A stretch of 64,000 bases of DNA from Weeksellaceae bacterium TAE3-ERU29 (lineage in GTDB: Bacteria > Bacteroidota > Bacteroidia > Flavobacteriales > Weeksellaceae): assembly GCA_019218445.1 (NCBI GenBank), contig JAHUUM010000001.1, positions 62,001-126,000 on the forward strand. The letters run 5' to 3'. Of the stretch, positions 8,816 through 18,322 are shown piece by piece. The notes beneath the pieces are model-generated. The model was not told the origin of the DNA and searched no databases. It saw nothing but the letters and a program-made list of their open reading frames with translations. Every line of letters begins with the position of its first letter. Within the stretch, counting starts at the first letter, position 1. Position numbers and translations under genes: made by a program.

Positions 8816-9475
8816 TTATGATTGAAGTTTAGAGCCAAAGCATAAATCGCCCGCATCGCCCAAACCGGGAACAATATAACCATTCTCATCTAAACTGTCA
8901 TCTATGGTCGCACACCAAACAGTAGCTTGAGGTAAATCTGTATTTATTTTCTTAATTCCTTCTTTTGCTGCAATCGCACAAAGAATATGCAATTCAGACG
9001 GAGTTCCTAACTCCAAAACCGCATTTACAGCCTCACATAAAGATGCTCCTGTAGCAAGCATAGGATCAGTTACAATTAACGGTCTATTACTAATATCAGG
9101 GCAAGTTACATAATCTTGTTTTATTTCAAAACCCTGTTCATTATGTTTTCTATATGCAGCTACAAAACCACTATCTGCATTATCAAAATAATTAAGCACT
9201 CCTTGATAAAGTGGTAATCCGGCTCTTAAAATCGTCATGATTACCGGTTGTTTTTCTAACTCACAAGACGACTTAACCCCAAGAGGAGTCTTTATTTCAC
9301 AAGGAACATAATTCATAACTTCACTTATTCGCAAAGCACCAATTTCGCCTATTCTTTCTAAATTTTTACGAAAACGCAACCTATCTTGTTGCACATCTAC
9401 ATTCCTAAGTTGATTAACCCATGATGTTAAAATTGAGTTTTTTTCAGCTAAATCTACGTATTTTAAGGAGTCCAT
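8816..9475 (-). CDS. upp: Uracil phosphoribosyltransferase
   Basis: 219 aa. Converts uracil and PRPP to UMP in pyrimidine salvage. The PRPP-binding loop is VTDPMLATGASLCEA (~125-139). The C-terminal uracil-binding signature GYIVPGLGDAGDLCFG is intact. TILRAGLPLYQGVLNYF earlier in the chain is the conserved phosphoribosyltransferase core segment. Length and domain match the family. Its promoter is probably the TAAATTTG box 15 nt upstream. It converges with trmB and is divergent from the O-methyltransferase gene. Identification is confident. Confidence 0.93.
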   Translation of the reverse strand: MDSLKYVDLAEKNSILTSWVNQLRNVDVQQDRLRFRKNLERIGEIGALRISEVMNYVPCEIKTPLGVKSSCELEKQPVIMTILRAGLPLYQGVLNYFDNADSGFVAAYRKHNEQGFEIKQDYVTCPDISNRPLIVTDPMLATGASLCEAVNAVLELGTPSELHILCAIAAKEGIKKINTDLPQATVWCATIDDSLDENGYIVPGLGDAGDLCFGSKLQS

Positions 9476-9490
9476 AATTCTTTATTTTGC

Positions 9491-9498
9491 CAAATTTA
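9491..9498 (-). promoter_or_regulatory. Candidate -7 box of upp
   Basis: TAAATTTG on the minus strand, 15 nt upstream of the ATG. It matches TAnnTTTG; no clear TTG at the standard distance. Confidence 0.45.
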
Positions 9499-9574
9499 AT
9501 AAGACTTATCTACAATTAAAAATTGATTTAAAATATTTTTATTAGAATTAGCGAAAATAGTTTTAGTAAATTCA

Positions 9575-9582
9575 TATTTTTG
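9575..9582 (+). promoter_or_regulatory. Candidate -7 box of the O-methyltransferase gene
   Basis: TATTTTTG ends 4 nt before the ATG at 9587, which would give a leaderless message. Confidence 0.4.
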
Positions 9583-9586
9583 TTAA

Positions 9587-10240
9587 ATGTTTAATAACGA
9601 TATTTTACCCCAAGAACTGAGCGATTATATTGCTGCATTTTCCTCTAACGAGCCGGAATATTTAACTTATGTAAGAGAGAAAACTGAGAAAGAAATGCAC
9701 CAACCACACATGATATCAGGTGCTTTTCAAGGTAGATTTTTAAGTATGATTTCAAAATTATTAAAGCCAAAAAATATTTTAGAAATCGGTACTTATACGG
9801 GGTATGCAACTCTATGTTTAGCAGAAGGACTTCCTGAAAATGGAAAAATAACGACATTGGACAGAGATGAAAGAGTTGCAGAGTTTTATAAACCTATATT
9901 TAAAGACTCTAATTTCTCTGATAAAATAAACGCAATATTAGTAGACGCCATAGAGTTTTTAAAAAATTATAATGGGGAAAAATGGGATCTAGTTTTCTTA
10001 GATGCCAATAAAAGAAAGTACATAGAATATGTAGAGTTACTTTTACCACAAATGGAATCAGGTGGTTTAATTCTTGCAGATAACGTTTTATGGAAAAATA
10101 AAGTATTGAATAATATTGATTCTAAAGATAAAATAACGAAATCTTTGCATGAATTTAATACTTTTGTAAAAGAAGATAAAAGAATAGAGGTTGTAATGTT
10201 GCCAATAAGAGATGGCTTAACAATGATTAGAAAAATATGA
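9587..10240 (+). CDS. SAM-dependent O-methyltransferase (caffeoyl-CoA/catechol type)
   Basis: 217 aa, the usual length of family 3 O-methyltransferases (YrrM/caffeoyl-CoA OMT-like). Motif I is ILEIGTYTGYATLCLAEGL (~62-80), then TTLDRDE. The metal-binding and catalytic segment is DLVFLDANKRKYIEY (~134-148) with LILADNVLW (~162-170), whose Asp and Asn coordinate a divalent metal in this family. The substrate is not predictable; some bacterial members methylate tRNA hydroxyuridine (TrmR) and others small phenolics. The next gene (NlpC/P60) overlaps its stop by 4 nt, so they are co-transcribed. Family is sure, substrate unknown. Confidence 0.85.
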   Translation: MFNNDILPQELSDYIAAFSSNEPEYLTYVREKTEKEMHQPHMISGAFQGRFLSMISKLLKPKNILEIGTYTGYATLCLAEGLPENGKITTLDRDERVAEFYKPIFKDSNFSDKINAILVDAIEFLKNYNGEKWDLVFLDANKRKYIEYVELLLPQMESGGLILADNVLWKNKVLNNIDSKDKITKSLHEFNTFVKEDKRIEVVMLPIRDGLTMIRKI

Positions 10241-11013
10241 ATTTCGGAATTTGTAAAGTAAGTATTTCACCGGTTCGTGTAGAGCCAAATGATCGTTCGG
10301 AGATGGTTACCCAACTACTCTTCGGAGAAAAAGTGGAAATTTTAGAGTCTAAAAATAACTGGCTTAAAATTAAAGCTGATTTCGACGAATATGAGGGCTG
10401 GGTAGATCCAAAACAAATCGAAAACATAATTGAAGAAGATTTTTTTAAAGATGAAAATTGTTTCTATACAGCTGAGCCTTTTAATCTTTTAGTTTCTAAT
10501 AATGAGCCTTTAACATTGCCTTTTGGTGCAGAAATACGAAATCCGGAGGAAAATAAATTAAACTGGTCTAATGGCGAAATCTTTGAAATTCTTTGCGATT
10601 TACGAAAACCAAACACCAATTTAACTCGAGAAGAAATCATTGCCATTGCTAAAAATTACATAAATGTTCCTTATTTATGGGGAGGAAAATCTAATTTTGG
10701 GATTGATTGTTCAGGATTAATTCAGCAAGTTTTTAAATATTCAGGCATACGTTTACCAAGAGATGCCAATCAACAAGCTTTAAAGGGAGAAATGCTCGGT
10801 TTTGTAGAGGAAGCTTTACCCGGAGATATTGCTTTTTTCGATAATGAAGAAGGAAAAATAATACACGTAGGATTGATTATAGAAAATAAAAGAATTATTC
10901 ATGCACACGGAAAAGTAAGAATTGACCCTATTGATTCTACGGGGATTTTTAATACCGATAATCAGAACTATTCTCATAAGCTGAGATTTATTAAAAGAAT
11001 CCTTCCGGAATAA
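10237..11013 (+). CDS. NlpC/P60 cysteine peptidase with N-terminal SH3 domain
   Basis: 258 aa. Residues ~1-70 form a bacterial SH3-like domain (VEPNDRSEMVTQLLFGEKVEIL...NWLKI). The C-terminal ~120 residues form the NlpC/P60 papain-like fold: catalytic Cys in FGIDCSGLIQQVF, His in HVGLIIENKRIIHAHG. These enzymes cut stem-peptide bonds (gamma-D-Glu to diaminopimelate) in peptidoglycan. There is no obvious signal peptide, so it may act on cytoplasmic muropeptides during recycling, like YkfC-type enzymes. It overlaps the methyltransferase gene by 4 nt (ATGA). Family is confident; cellular role is inferred. Confidence 0.88.
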   Translation: MNFGICKVSISPVRVEPNDRSEMVTQLLFGEKVEILESKNNWLKIKADFDEYEGWVDPKQIENIIEEDFFKDENCFYTAEPFNLLVSNNEPLTLPFGAEIRNPEENKLNWSNGEIFEILCDLRKPNTNLTREEIIAIAKNYINVPYLWGGKSNFGIDCSGLIQQVFKYSGIRLPRDANQQALKGEMLGFVEEALPGDIAFFDNEEGKIIHVGLIIENKRIIHAHGKVRIDPIDSTGIFNTDNQNYSHKLRFIKRILPE

Positions 11014-11149
11014 AATAACTTTATTTTAACATTTTAAATGTAACAAATTGAATTATGTTACGTATACATAATTAGGGTCAAGAATTAAAATAAACTTAAA
11101 ATATAATTTATACCAAAGTATAATTTTATAAACAGTAAAAAGATATTGC

Positions 11150-12016
11150 ATGCGTCAGTTAAAAATCACAAAACAGGTAACAAACAGAGAAACAGCTTCT
11201 TTAGATAAATATTTACAAGAAATCGGTAAAGTAGATTTAATTACAGCCGAAGAAGAAGTAGAATTAGCACAAAGAATAAAAGCCGGAGATAAAATTGCAT
11301 TAGAAAAACTTACAAAAGCCAATTTACGATTTGTAGTTTCGGTAGCAAAACAATATCAAAATCAAGGTTTAAGTTTACCCGATTTAATTAACGAAGGGAA
11401 TTTAGGGTTAATAAAAGCAGCTCAAAGATTTGATGAAACCAGAGGTTTTAAATTTATATCTTACGCTGTTTGGTGGATTCGTCAATCAATTTTACAAGCC
11501 TTAGCAGAACAATCTCGTATTGTAAGACTTCCGTTAAATAAAATTGGTTCAATCAACAAAATCAATAAAGCTTATGCAGCTTTAGAGCAAGAACACGAAA
11601 GAGCTCCTTCTGCAGAAGAAATATCTGACCAGTTAGACATGACAGAAGATGATGTGAAAGAGTCTATCAAAAACTCGGGAAGACACGTTTCTATGGATGC
11701 GCCATTGGTTGAAGGAGAAGATTCTAATTTATATGACGTATTAAGATCAGGTGAATCGCCTAATCCGGATAGAGAACTTTTAAACGAATCTTTAAGAATA
11801 GAAATTGAACGTGCTTTACAAACTTTAACACCAAGAGAAGCAGATTTAATCAGATTATATTTCGGTTTAAATGGTCAACACCCTATGACTTTAGAGGAAA
11901 TCGGTGAGACTTTTGATTTAACTCGTGAGCGTGTAAGACAAATTAAAGAAAAAGCAATTAAGAGACTAAAACATACTTCTAGAAGTAAAATTTTAAAAAC
12001 TTATTTAGCGAGATAA
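11150..12016 (+). CDS. rpoD: Primary sigma factor RpoD/SigA (short Bacteroidota type)
   Basis: 288 aa, much shorter than the 613-aa E. coli sigma70 because region 1.1 and the non-conserved region are absent, as usual in Bacteroidota. Region 1.2 starts at [14 protein letters not shown]. Region 2 carries [16 protein letters not shown] and the promoter-melting segment [16 protein letters not shown]. Region 3 is next, and region 4.2 holds the helix-turn-helix ending [17 protein letters not shown]. It directs RNA polymerase to the TTG/TAnnTTTG promoters seen throughout this window. It is monocistronic and followed by a clear terminator. Confident. Confidence 0.95.
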   Translation: MRQLKITKQVTNRETASLDKYLQEIGKVDLITAEEEVELAQRIKAGDKIALEKLTKANLRFVVSVAKQYQNQGLSLPDLINEGNLGLIKAAQRFDETRGFKFISYAVWWIRQSILQALAEQSRIVRLPLNKIGSINKINKAYAALEQEHERAPSAEEISDQLDMTEDDVKESIKNSGRHVSMDAPLVEGEDSNLYDVLRSGESPNPDRELLNESLRIEIERALQTLTPREADLIRLYFGLNGQHPMTLEEIGETFDLTRERVRQIKEKAIKRLKHTSRSKILKTYLAR

Positions 12017-12039
12017 TTTTTCATAAATTTCATATTAAA

Positions 12040-12080
12040 TTGAGCTTATATATAAATAAAATAAGCTCAATTTTATTTTT
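12040..12080 (+). terminator. Terminator of rpoD
   Basis: TTGAGCTTA / TAAGCTCAA with an A/T loop, followed by TTTTATTTTT. Confidence 0.75.
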
Positions 12081-12121
12081 AAATTAACTCCTAAAAAATA
12101 TATGCTTACAATAAATAATAG

Positions 12122-12129
12122 TAAATTTG
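12122..12129 (+). promoter_or_regulatory. Candidate -7 box of korB
   Basis: TAAATTTG ends 4 nt before the ATG at 12134, suggesting a leaderless or nearly leaderless transcript separate from rpoD. Confidence 0.45.
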
Positions 12130-12133
12130 CAAT

Positions 12134-13153
12134 ATGACTACGCAATTAACAGCCAAAGACTTTGCATCTGACCAAGATGTAAAATGGTGTCCCGGGTGTG
12201 GAGATTATTCTATATTAAAACAAATGCAATCGGTATTACCGGGATTAGATATACCTAAAGAGAAAATCGTTTTTATTTCAGGAATCGGATGTTCTTCTCG
12301 ATTCCCATATTATATGAATACTTACGGAATGCACAGCATTCACGGTAGAGCCCCGTCTATAGCAACTGGTACAAAAATAGCAAATCCTGATTTGCATATT
12401 TGGGTAATTACAGGAGATGGAGACAGCCTTTCTATCGGAGGAAATCATTTAATTCATACTTTAAGAAGAAATGTAGACCTCAATATTTTAATGTTTAATA
12501 ATGAAATTTACGGATTAACCAAAGGACAATATTCTCCCACTTCTCAGCAAGGTTTAAAAACTAAATCTTCTCCTATGGGAGCATTAGATTATCCTTTTAA
12601 TCCCGTATCTGTTGCTTTAGGTGCAGATGGTTCTTTTGTTGCAAGGTCTATGGATAGAGATCCTATGCATTTAAGAAAAATGATGGAGAGAGCCGCCTCG
12701 CACAAAGGCACAACTTTCTTAGAAGTATACCAAAACTGCCCTATTTTTAACGATGGTATTTTTGAAGAATTTACAGATAAAAAGTTACGCTCGGAAACTG
12801 CAATTTATGTGGAGCATGATAAACCTCTAATTTTTGGAAAAGAAGAGGAAAAAGGAATTATTTTAGACGGATTAACTCCGCGTGTCATTAATTATAAAGA
12901 AGAAGGTTTAAGTGAAAATGATTTAATGATTCACGACGAAAAAGATTTAAATAAAGCCTCTATTATTTCTCGCTTTTTCGATGTTCCTGCTCACGAAGGT
13001 TTACCACGTGCATTTGGAGTTATTTATGCTAAAGAGAGAGCTACTTATGAGGATTTATTAATGGCACAAATTAATGAAGCTAAAGAAACAAGTGAAGCCG
13101 ATTTAGACCTATTACTATCAGGAAAAGATTACTGGGAAATTAAAACGAATTAA
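12134..13153 (+). CDS. korB: 2-oxoacid (2-oxoglutarate):ferredoxin oxidoreductase, beta subunit
   Basis: 339 aa. The beta subunit binds thiamine diphosphate and a 4Fe-4S cluster and oxidatively decarboxylates a 2-oxoacid to acyl-CoA, reducing ferredoxin. Visible are KWCPGCGDYSIL (~17-28, CxxC cluster ligands), GIGCSSRFPYY with a third Cys, and the ThDP/Mg motif GDGDSLSIGGNHLIH...NNEIYGLTKGQ. The length fits KorB. In most flavobacteria the alpha subunit gene lies immediately upstream; here rpoD and its terminator stand there, so korB is separated from korA and appears to have its own promoter. It is followed after 8 nt by the M13 peptidase gene. Confident for the family; 2-oxoglutarate specificity is the usual assignment. 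Confidence 0.88.
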   Translation: MTTQLTAKDFASDQDVKWCPGCGDYSILKQMQSVLPGLDIPKEKIVFISGIGCSSRFPYYMNTYGMHSIHGRAPSIATGTKIANPDLHIWVITGDGDSLSIGGNHLIHTLRRNVDLNILMFNNEIYGLTKGQYSPTSQQGLKTKSSPMGALDYPFNPVSVALGADGSFVARSMDRDPMHLRKMMERAASHKGTTFLEVYQNCPIFNDGIFEEFTDKKLRSETAIYVEHDKPLIFGKEEEKGIILDGLTPRVINYKEEGLSENDLMIHDEKDLNKASIISRFFDVPAHEGLPRAFGVIYAKERATYEDLLMAQINEAKETSEADLDLLLSGKDYWEIKTN

Positions 13154-13161
13154 ACATATAT

Positions 13162-15201
13162 ATGAAAAAAATTATTTTATCATTGATAAGCATTGCTGTT
13201 CTGAGTGGATGCAACAAATCTAAAACAGAACAAACCGGAAAAGAAATTAGCGTGTTAGACATAGATAATATGGATAAAAGTGTTCGTCCGCAAGATGATT
13301 TCTATACCTTTGTAAACGGAAAATGGATGGAAAAAACTGAAGTTCCCGCAGACCGAGGAAGATGGGGAAGTTTTGATGAATTAGGAGAATATACAGATTC
13401 TGTTTCTTTAAAAATATTAAAAGAATCAATCAGCCAAAAACATGAACCGGGTTCTGACGGACAAAAAGTTGCCGATCTTTACCAAAGTATAATGGATACG
13501 ATTGCCAGAGATAAAGCAGGATTAAGCCCTATTCAAGATAAATTAAATAGAATAGATAACATAAATTCTTTAGACGATGTTACTAAGTATTTAGCAGATG
13601 TAACACCTGAAAATGACAATGCTCTTTTTGGATTTGGAGTTTCTCCGGACATGAAAAACTCTGATGTAAATGCAGTTTATCTAAGTGGACCGAGCTTAGG
13701 AATGAATCGTGATTATTATCAAAAAGATGATGCAGAATCCAAACAAAAATTAGAAGCTTATCGTAAATATCTTGTTCGTTTATTCACTTTTATGAAAGAT
13801 GAAACTCCGGAAGAATCTGCTAATGCTGTTTTAAATTTAGAAAATAAAATGGCAAAAAATATGCTTACTTTCGAGGAATTGAGAGAGGATGATAAACAAT
13901 ATAATCCTGTACAAACATCTGATTTATCTAAATATGTTAAGAATGTAGATTTACAGAGTTTCTTGAAAAATCAAAAAGTAAATGTAAATAAAGTAATTAT
14001 TCCTGAGTTTAATTATTATAAAAATTTAGATAACTTTTATAATCAAGGAAATCTTTTAGCTTTAAAGAAATATTTAAAAGCTAATTTAGTAAATGGCTCA
14101 ACTTCTTATTTAAGCACCGATTTAGATAAATTAAGTTTTGATTTTTACAGTAAAGAATTAAACGGAGTAGACAAAATGCGTGATAGAGATAAACGTGCTT
14201 TAAGCACAATCAACAACTCTATTGGTGAAGCATTTGGTAAATTATACGTTAAAGAAGTTTTCCCTCCTGAGGCTAAACAACAAGCCGAAGAAATGATTAA
14301 TTATTTAAAAAAATCATATAAAAATCATATCGAAAATGCTACTTGGATGACTGAAGAAACTAAGAAAAAAGCTTTAGAAAAACTAAGTAAATTCAATGTG
14401 AAAATTGGTTATCCTGATAAATGGAAAGACTATTCAGCTATTACAATTAAAAATACAAAAGACGGAGGAAGTTTCTATGACAATATGCAAGCTATTTCTC
14501 GTTGGGATTTTAATAAAGATTTAGAGAAAATAGGTAAACCGGTAGATAAAACCGAGTGGTTTATGGCTCCACAAACTGTAAACGCTTATTATAGTCCTAC
14601 ATTTAACGAAATCGTATTCCCTGCTGCAATTATGCAACCACCTTTCTTTAATTTTAAAGCAGATGCTGCTGTTAATTTTGGAGGAATGGGAGCAGTTATC
14701 GGTCATGAAATCTCTCACGGATTTGATGATAGTGGAGCGAAATACGATGGTGACGGAAACTTAAATGATTGGTGGACTCCGGAAGATCAGCAAAAATTTG
14801 AGAAATTAGGAAAATCTTTAGCTAATCAATATAGTAAATACGAGCCTTTTGAGGGTATCAATGTAAATGGAGAGGCTACTTTAGGCGAAAATATTGCAGA
14901 TTTAGGTGGAGTAAATGTATCTTATGACGCATTACAATTGTATTTAAAAGATCATGGAAATCCGGGATTAATAGACGGATTCACTCCTAATCAAAGATTC
15001 TTTATTTCTTGGGCTACTATTTGGAGAACAAAATCTAAAGATGAAGCATTAAAAAATCAAATTAAAACTGATTTCCACGCACCGGGATATTATAGAGCAT
15101 TTGGACCATTAGAAAATGTTCAAGGTTTTTATGATGCCTTTAATGTACAACCGGGAGATAAAATGTATAAAGCTCCTGAAGACAGAATCGTAATTTGGTA
15201 A
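13162..15201 (+). CDS. pepO: M13-family zinc metallopeptidase lipoprotein (neprilysin/PepO-like)
   Basis: 679 aa. The N-terminus MKKIILSLISIAVLSGCNKS is a lipoprotein signal (lipobox LSGC). M13_N domain starts at DDFYTFVNGKWM. The zinc motif is VIGHEISHGFDD (HExxH, ~512-523). The third ligand is in GENIADLGGV, and NAYYSP is the conserved substrate-binding segment. The C-terminus (YRAFGPLENVQGFYDAF, then YKAPEDRIVIW) is the family ending. It degrades short peptides in the periplasm or at the outer membrane. It follows korB by 8 nt and precedes the rhodanese gene by 3 nt, so a three-gene transcript ending at the 15561 terminator is likely. Confidence 0.92.
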   Translation: MKKIILSLISIAVLSGCNKSKTEQTGKEISVLDIDNMDKSVRPQDDFYTFVNGKWMEKTEVPADRGRWGSFDELGEYTDSVSLKILKESISQKHEPGSDGQKVADLYQSIMDTIARDKAGLSPIQDKLNRIDNINSLDDVTKYLADVTPENDNALFGFGVSPDMKNSDVNAVYLSGPSLGMNRDYYQKDDAESKQKLEAYRKYLVRLFTFMKDETPEESANAVLNLENKMAKNMLTFEELREDDKQYNPVQTSDLSKYVKNVDLQSFLKNQKVNVNKVIIPEFNYYKNLDNFYNQGNLLALKKYLKANLVNGSTSYLSTDLDKLSFDFYSKELNGVDKMRDRDKRALSTINNSIGEAFGKLYVKEVFPPEAKQQAEEMINYLKKSYKNHIENATWMTEETKKKALEKLSKFNVKIGYPDKWKDYSAITIKNTKDGGSFYDNMQAISRWDFNKDLEKIGKPVDKTEWFMAPQTVNAYYSPTFNEIVFPAAIMQPPFFNFKADAAVNFGGMGAVIGHEISHGFDDSGAKYDGDGNLNDWWTPEDQQKFEKLGKSLANQYSKYEPFEGINVNGEATLGENIADLGGVNVSYDALQLYLKDHGNPGLIDGFTPNQRFFISWATIWRTKSKDEALKNQIKTDFHAPGYYRAFGPLENVQGFYDAFNVQPGDKMYKAPEDRIVIW

Positions 15202-15204
15202 TTC

Positions 15205-15540
15205 ATGTTAATTCCAAATTTATTTAGATATTTGTTCTTTAGAAAAATCATAAAAACAACAACTATGGATGCTATAAGAGATAAAAATGCAACTTTAATA
15301 GATTTAAGAAATCAAGATGAATTAGATGAATACGGGTTTATAGAAAATGCGGTGCATATTCCATTACCTGAACTTCCTAATAAATTAGAAGATATAGAGA
15401 ATTACAATAAACCGATTGTACTTTTCTGCAAAGCAGGAGGAAGAGCCGAAAGAGCTAAAGAATTTTTAGAAGCTCACGGATTTACCGATGTTTATAATGC
15501 GGGAGGTTATGAAGATGTAAAATCCGTATTAGAATCTTAA
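15205..15540 (+). CDS. Rhodanese-like sulfurtransferase domain protein
   Basis: 111 aa, a single rhodanese domain. The active-site Cys lies in LFCKAGGRAERA (~74-85), with the CDC25-like substrate loop, and the motif LIDLRNQDELDEYGFIENAVHIP precedes it in the order usual for the family. The first 20 residues (MLIPNLFRYLFFRKIIKTTT) are hydrophobic and basic and could be a short membrane or signal segment; an alternative ATG at 15265 gives the bare domain. It transfers sulfane sulfur or simply binds it; the acceptor is unknown. Three nt separate it from the peptidase gene. Family is sure, start less so. Confidence 0.85.
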   Translation: MLIPNLFRYLFFRKIIKTTTMDAIRDKNATLIDLRNQDELDEYGFIENAVHIPLPELPNKLEDIENYNKPIVLFCKAGGRAERAKEFLEAHGFTDVYNAGGYEDVKSVLES

Positions 15541-15560
15541 ACTAAATTCAATATTAAATT

Positions 15561-15590
15561 AAAAGCTACTCTTTTTAAGGGTAGCTTTTT
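15561..15590 (+). terminator. Terminator after the rhodanese gene
   Basis: AAAAGCTACTCTT / AAGGGTAGCTTTTT with a T-rich loop and T5 tail. Confidence 0.75.
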
Positions 15591-15601
15591 ACATATAAAA
15601 G

Positions 15602-16519
15602 ATGGAAAAAGAACCTTTTTATAAAAGTACTAATTTTATAGCAGTCATTTGTTGTTTCCTGTGGGCAACTGCTTTTGTCGGAATAAAAATCGGACTAAGA
15701 TATTCTCAACCATTACAATTTGCAGGTATACGATTCTTTATTTCAGGATGCTTGTTGTTGGCTTTTATTCCCAAAGCAAAATTCTCATTGAAAGTAATAA
15801 AAGAAAATGCCAAACTCATTGTGTTAGTCGGATTTCTGCAAACCACACTGGTATATTCATTATTTTATACAGGATTGAGTTTTGTCCCCGCTTCATTGGG
15901 AGCAATGCTTGTGGGGAGCGGACCTCTTTTTGCTGCAATCGTAGCTCATATTTTTATCAAAAATGACAAACTAACCACAAGAAAAACAGCAGTTATTTTA
16001 TTGGGATTTTCGGGAATTGTAATAATTAGTTTAGGAAAAGGGTTTGACACTTCGGCAAATCATCTTATTTGGCTGGGAATTATTTTATTATTAATAAATA
16101 ATATTGTTGGTGGTTTAGCAAATGTGGTAGTTTCTCAACGATCAGCAAAAATATCAGCTATTTTATTGAGTTCATTATCATTGATTTTTGGAGGATTTTT
16201 ATTGATTTTGATTTCCTTTATTCTTGAAACATGGGAATTACACAATTATCCGATAGAATATTATTTATCCCTTGCATGGTTGAGTTTTCTATCGGCAACA
16301 GCGATTACTTTATGGTTTGTTTTACTGAAAAGACCGGGCGTAAAAGTATCTAATTTAAACATTTGGAAATTTATTATTCCTGTATTGGGTGCAATTTTAA
16401 GTTGGTTGATTATGCCTAACGAAAGTCCTGATGCAACTTCTATTATCGGAATGATTATTATCGGGATTTCTTTATTGTTATTAAATAGCCATTGGGTAAA
16501 AAATCCTGTTAAAAAATAA
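15602..16519 (+). CDS. EamA/DMT-family transporter (10 TM)
   Basis: 305 aa with about ten hydrophobic helices in two EamA repeats. The first starts at FIAVICCFLWATAFVGIKIGL, with the conserved Arg in QFAGIRFFISG and the repeat end LGAMLVGSGPLFAAI. The second repeat covers ~150-290. Drug/metabolite transporters of this type export amino acids, purines or other metabolites across the inner membrane; the substrate cannot be read from sequence. It starts 12 nt after the previous terminator. Family is confident. Confidence 0.85.
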   Translation: MEKEPFYKSTNFIAVICCFLWATAFVGIKIGLRYSQPLQFAGIRFFISGCLLLAFIPKAKFSLKVIKENAKLIVLVGFLQTTLVYSLFYTGLSFVPASLGAMLVGSGPLFAAIVAHIFIKNDKLTTRKTAVILLGFSGIVIISLGKGFDTSANHLIWLGIILLLINNIVGGLANVVVSQRSAKISAILLSSLSLIFGGFLLILISFILETWELHNYPIEYYLSLAWLSFLSATAITLWFVLLKRPGVKVSNLNIWKFIIPVLGAILSWLIMPNESPDATSIIGMIIIGISLLLLNSHWVKNPVKK

Positions 16520-16582
16520 AATATTCTTTATTTCACAAATTTATATTTTCTCTTACATTTACACTGTTTTTAATTAAAAAAT

Positions 16583-18223
16583 ATGAAATCCGTATTTAAA
16601 CCTAAACTTTTCAGTCTATTAAGACAAGGCATTTCACGTCAACAAATTATTACAGATAGTTTATCGGGAATTGTCGTAGGTATATTAGCGCTACCTTTAG
16701 CTATTGCATTCGCAGTTGCTTCCGGCGTTTCTCCTGATAAAGGCTTAATTACTGCAATCATAGCAGGTTTTATCATTTCTTTTTTAGGAGGAAGTCGTGT
16801 ACAAATAGGAGGCCCTACGGGTGCATTTATCGTTATTGTTTACGGCATTATTGAACAATACGGAGTCAACGGACTTATTATTTCTACAATTTTAGCAGGT
16901 TTTATGCTCATAGGATTTGGGTTGCTAAGATTAGGCTCATTACTTAAATATTTTCCTTATCCTTTAGTGGTAGGTTTTACAAGCGGAATAGCTTTAATTA
17001 TTTTTTCTACACAGATAAAAGATGCTTTAGGTTTAGACATTCAAAAAGTACCTTCTGAGTTTGGAGAAAAATGGATTTTATACTTTCAACAAATAAGTAC
17101 AATTAACTGGTATGCAGTAATTATAACGCTTGCAACAATCTTAATCACGGTTTATTCCAAAAAAATAGTTGCAAAAATTCCCGGAGCATTTTTAGCGATT
17201 ATACTCACAACAATTACTGTTCAAGTATTTGAATTACCGGTCACTACTATTTCTTCTTTTTTTGGAGAAATTCCTACTAATTTTAGCTTTGTAATTCCTT
17301 CTTTTCATTGGATAGATTTACAAAATTATATTGTTCCCGCCATGACGATTGCCTTGTTGGGAGGAATAGAATCTCTACTCTCAGCCGTTGTTTCTGATGG
17401 AATGATTGGCAGTAAACACCGCTCAAATACAGAACTTATTGCACAAGGTATTGCTAATATTGTCACTCCTTTTTTTGGAGGTATCCCTGCTACCGGAGCT
17501 ATTGCCCGTACTGCTACAAACGTAAAAAACGGAGGTCGTACCCCTATCGCCGGTATTATTCATGCTTTTACTTTACTTATCATTATGCTTTTTTTAGGCA
17601 AATGGGCAACCTTAATTCCGATGTCAGCATTAGCAGGTGTTCTTATTGTTGTTTCATACAATATGAGTGAATGGCGTTCTTTCTGTTCAGTATTAAAAGG
17701 TTCTTTGTTCGATGTTACTATTCTACTTACCACGTTTATATTAACCGTTTGGGTAGATTTAACCGTAGCTATACAAGTTGGCGTCGTTCTTTCTGCTTTA
17801 CTTTTTATGAAAAGAATGTCTGATTTAACCGATAAAAATTTAAATGACCCCATAGATAAAGATGTTTTAGAAGATTATTCTTCTATTCCTGATAACATTT
17901 CTGTTTATGAAATCAGCGGACCTTTATTCTTTGCTTCTGCACGTCGATATGCTGAAATCATTGAAGAATTAGGTGTTGAAAATAAAGCAATCATCATTCG
18001 TATGCGTCACGTTCCTTTTATTGATTTAACAGGAATAGAAAATCTTAAAAATGTAATTACCAGACTTAAAGAAGCTGAAACCACTGTAATATTATCAGGA
18101 GTACAGCCCAATGTAATTCAAGATTTTAAAAAATATAAAATATCTGAACTTATAGAAAAAGAAAATATTTTTAATACTTTTGAAGAGGCTTTGTCTTTTG
18201 TAAAAGATAACCCTAATTTCTAA
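16583..18223 (+). CDS. SulP-family anion transporter with C-terminal STAS domain
   Basis: 546 aa. The N-terminal ~400 residues are the SLC26/SulP membrane domain: DSLSGIVVGILALPLAIAFA near the start, then GGSRVQIGGPTGAFIVIV, which is the family's anion-site region, and ESLLSAVVSDGM. Residues ~440-545 are the STAS regulatory domain (FFASARRYAEI, RMRHVPFIDLTGIENL with the conserved DLTG loop). Members carry sulfate, bicarbonate or dicarboxylates with Na+ or H+. No carbonic anhydrase gene is adjacent, so the substrate stays open. It ends in a terminator shared with metE. Confidence 0.9.
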   Translation: MKSVFKPKLFSLLRQGISRQQIITDSLSGIVVGILALPLAIAFAVASGVSPDKGLITAIIAGFIISFLGGSRVQIGGPTGAFIVIVYGIIEQYGVNGLIISTILAGFMLIGFGLLRLGSLLKYFPYPLVVGFTSGIALIIFSTQIKDALGLDIQKVPSEFGEKWILYFQQISTINWYAVIITLATILITVYSKKIVAKIPGAFLAIILTTITVQVFELPVTTISSFFGEIPTNFSFVIPSFHWIDLQNYIVPAMTIALLGGIESLLSAVVSDGMIGSKHRSNTELIAQGIANIVTPFFGGIPATGAIARTATNVKNGGRTPIAGIIHAFTLLIIMLFLGKWATLIPMSALAGVLIVVSYNMSEWRSFCSVLKGSLFDVTILLTTFILTVWVDLTVAIQVGVVLSALLFMKRMSDLTDKNLNDPIDKDVLEDYSSIPDNISVYEISGPLFFASARRYAEIIEELGVENKAIIIRMRHVPFIDLTGIENLKNVITRLKEAETTVILSGVQPNVIQDFKKYKISELIEKENIFNTFEEALSFVKDNPNF

Positions 18224-18262
18224 ACCCTTTATTAAATATTTTAGACTAAAAAATAATTAAAT

Positions 18263-18300
18263 TAAAAAAGCCATTACACTTAATCGTGCAATGGCTTTTT
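18263..18300. terminator. Bidirectional terminator between sulP and metE
   Basis: AAAAAGCCATTACAC / GTGCAATGGCTTTTT (one mismatch) between convergent genes. Confidence 0.8.
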
Positions 18301-18322
18301 AATATATGTATTTGTATGGAAA

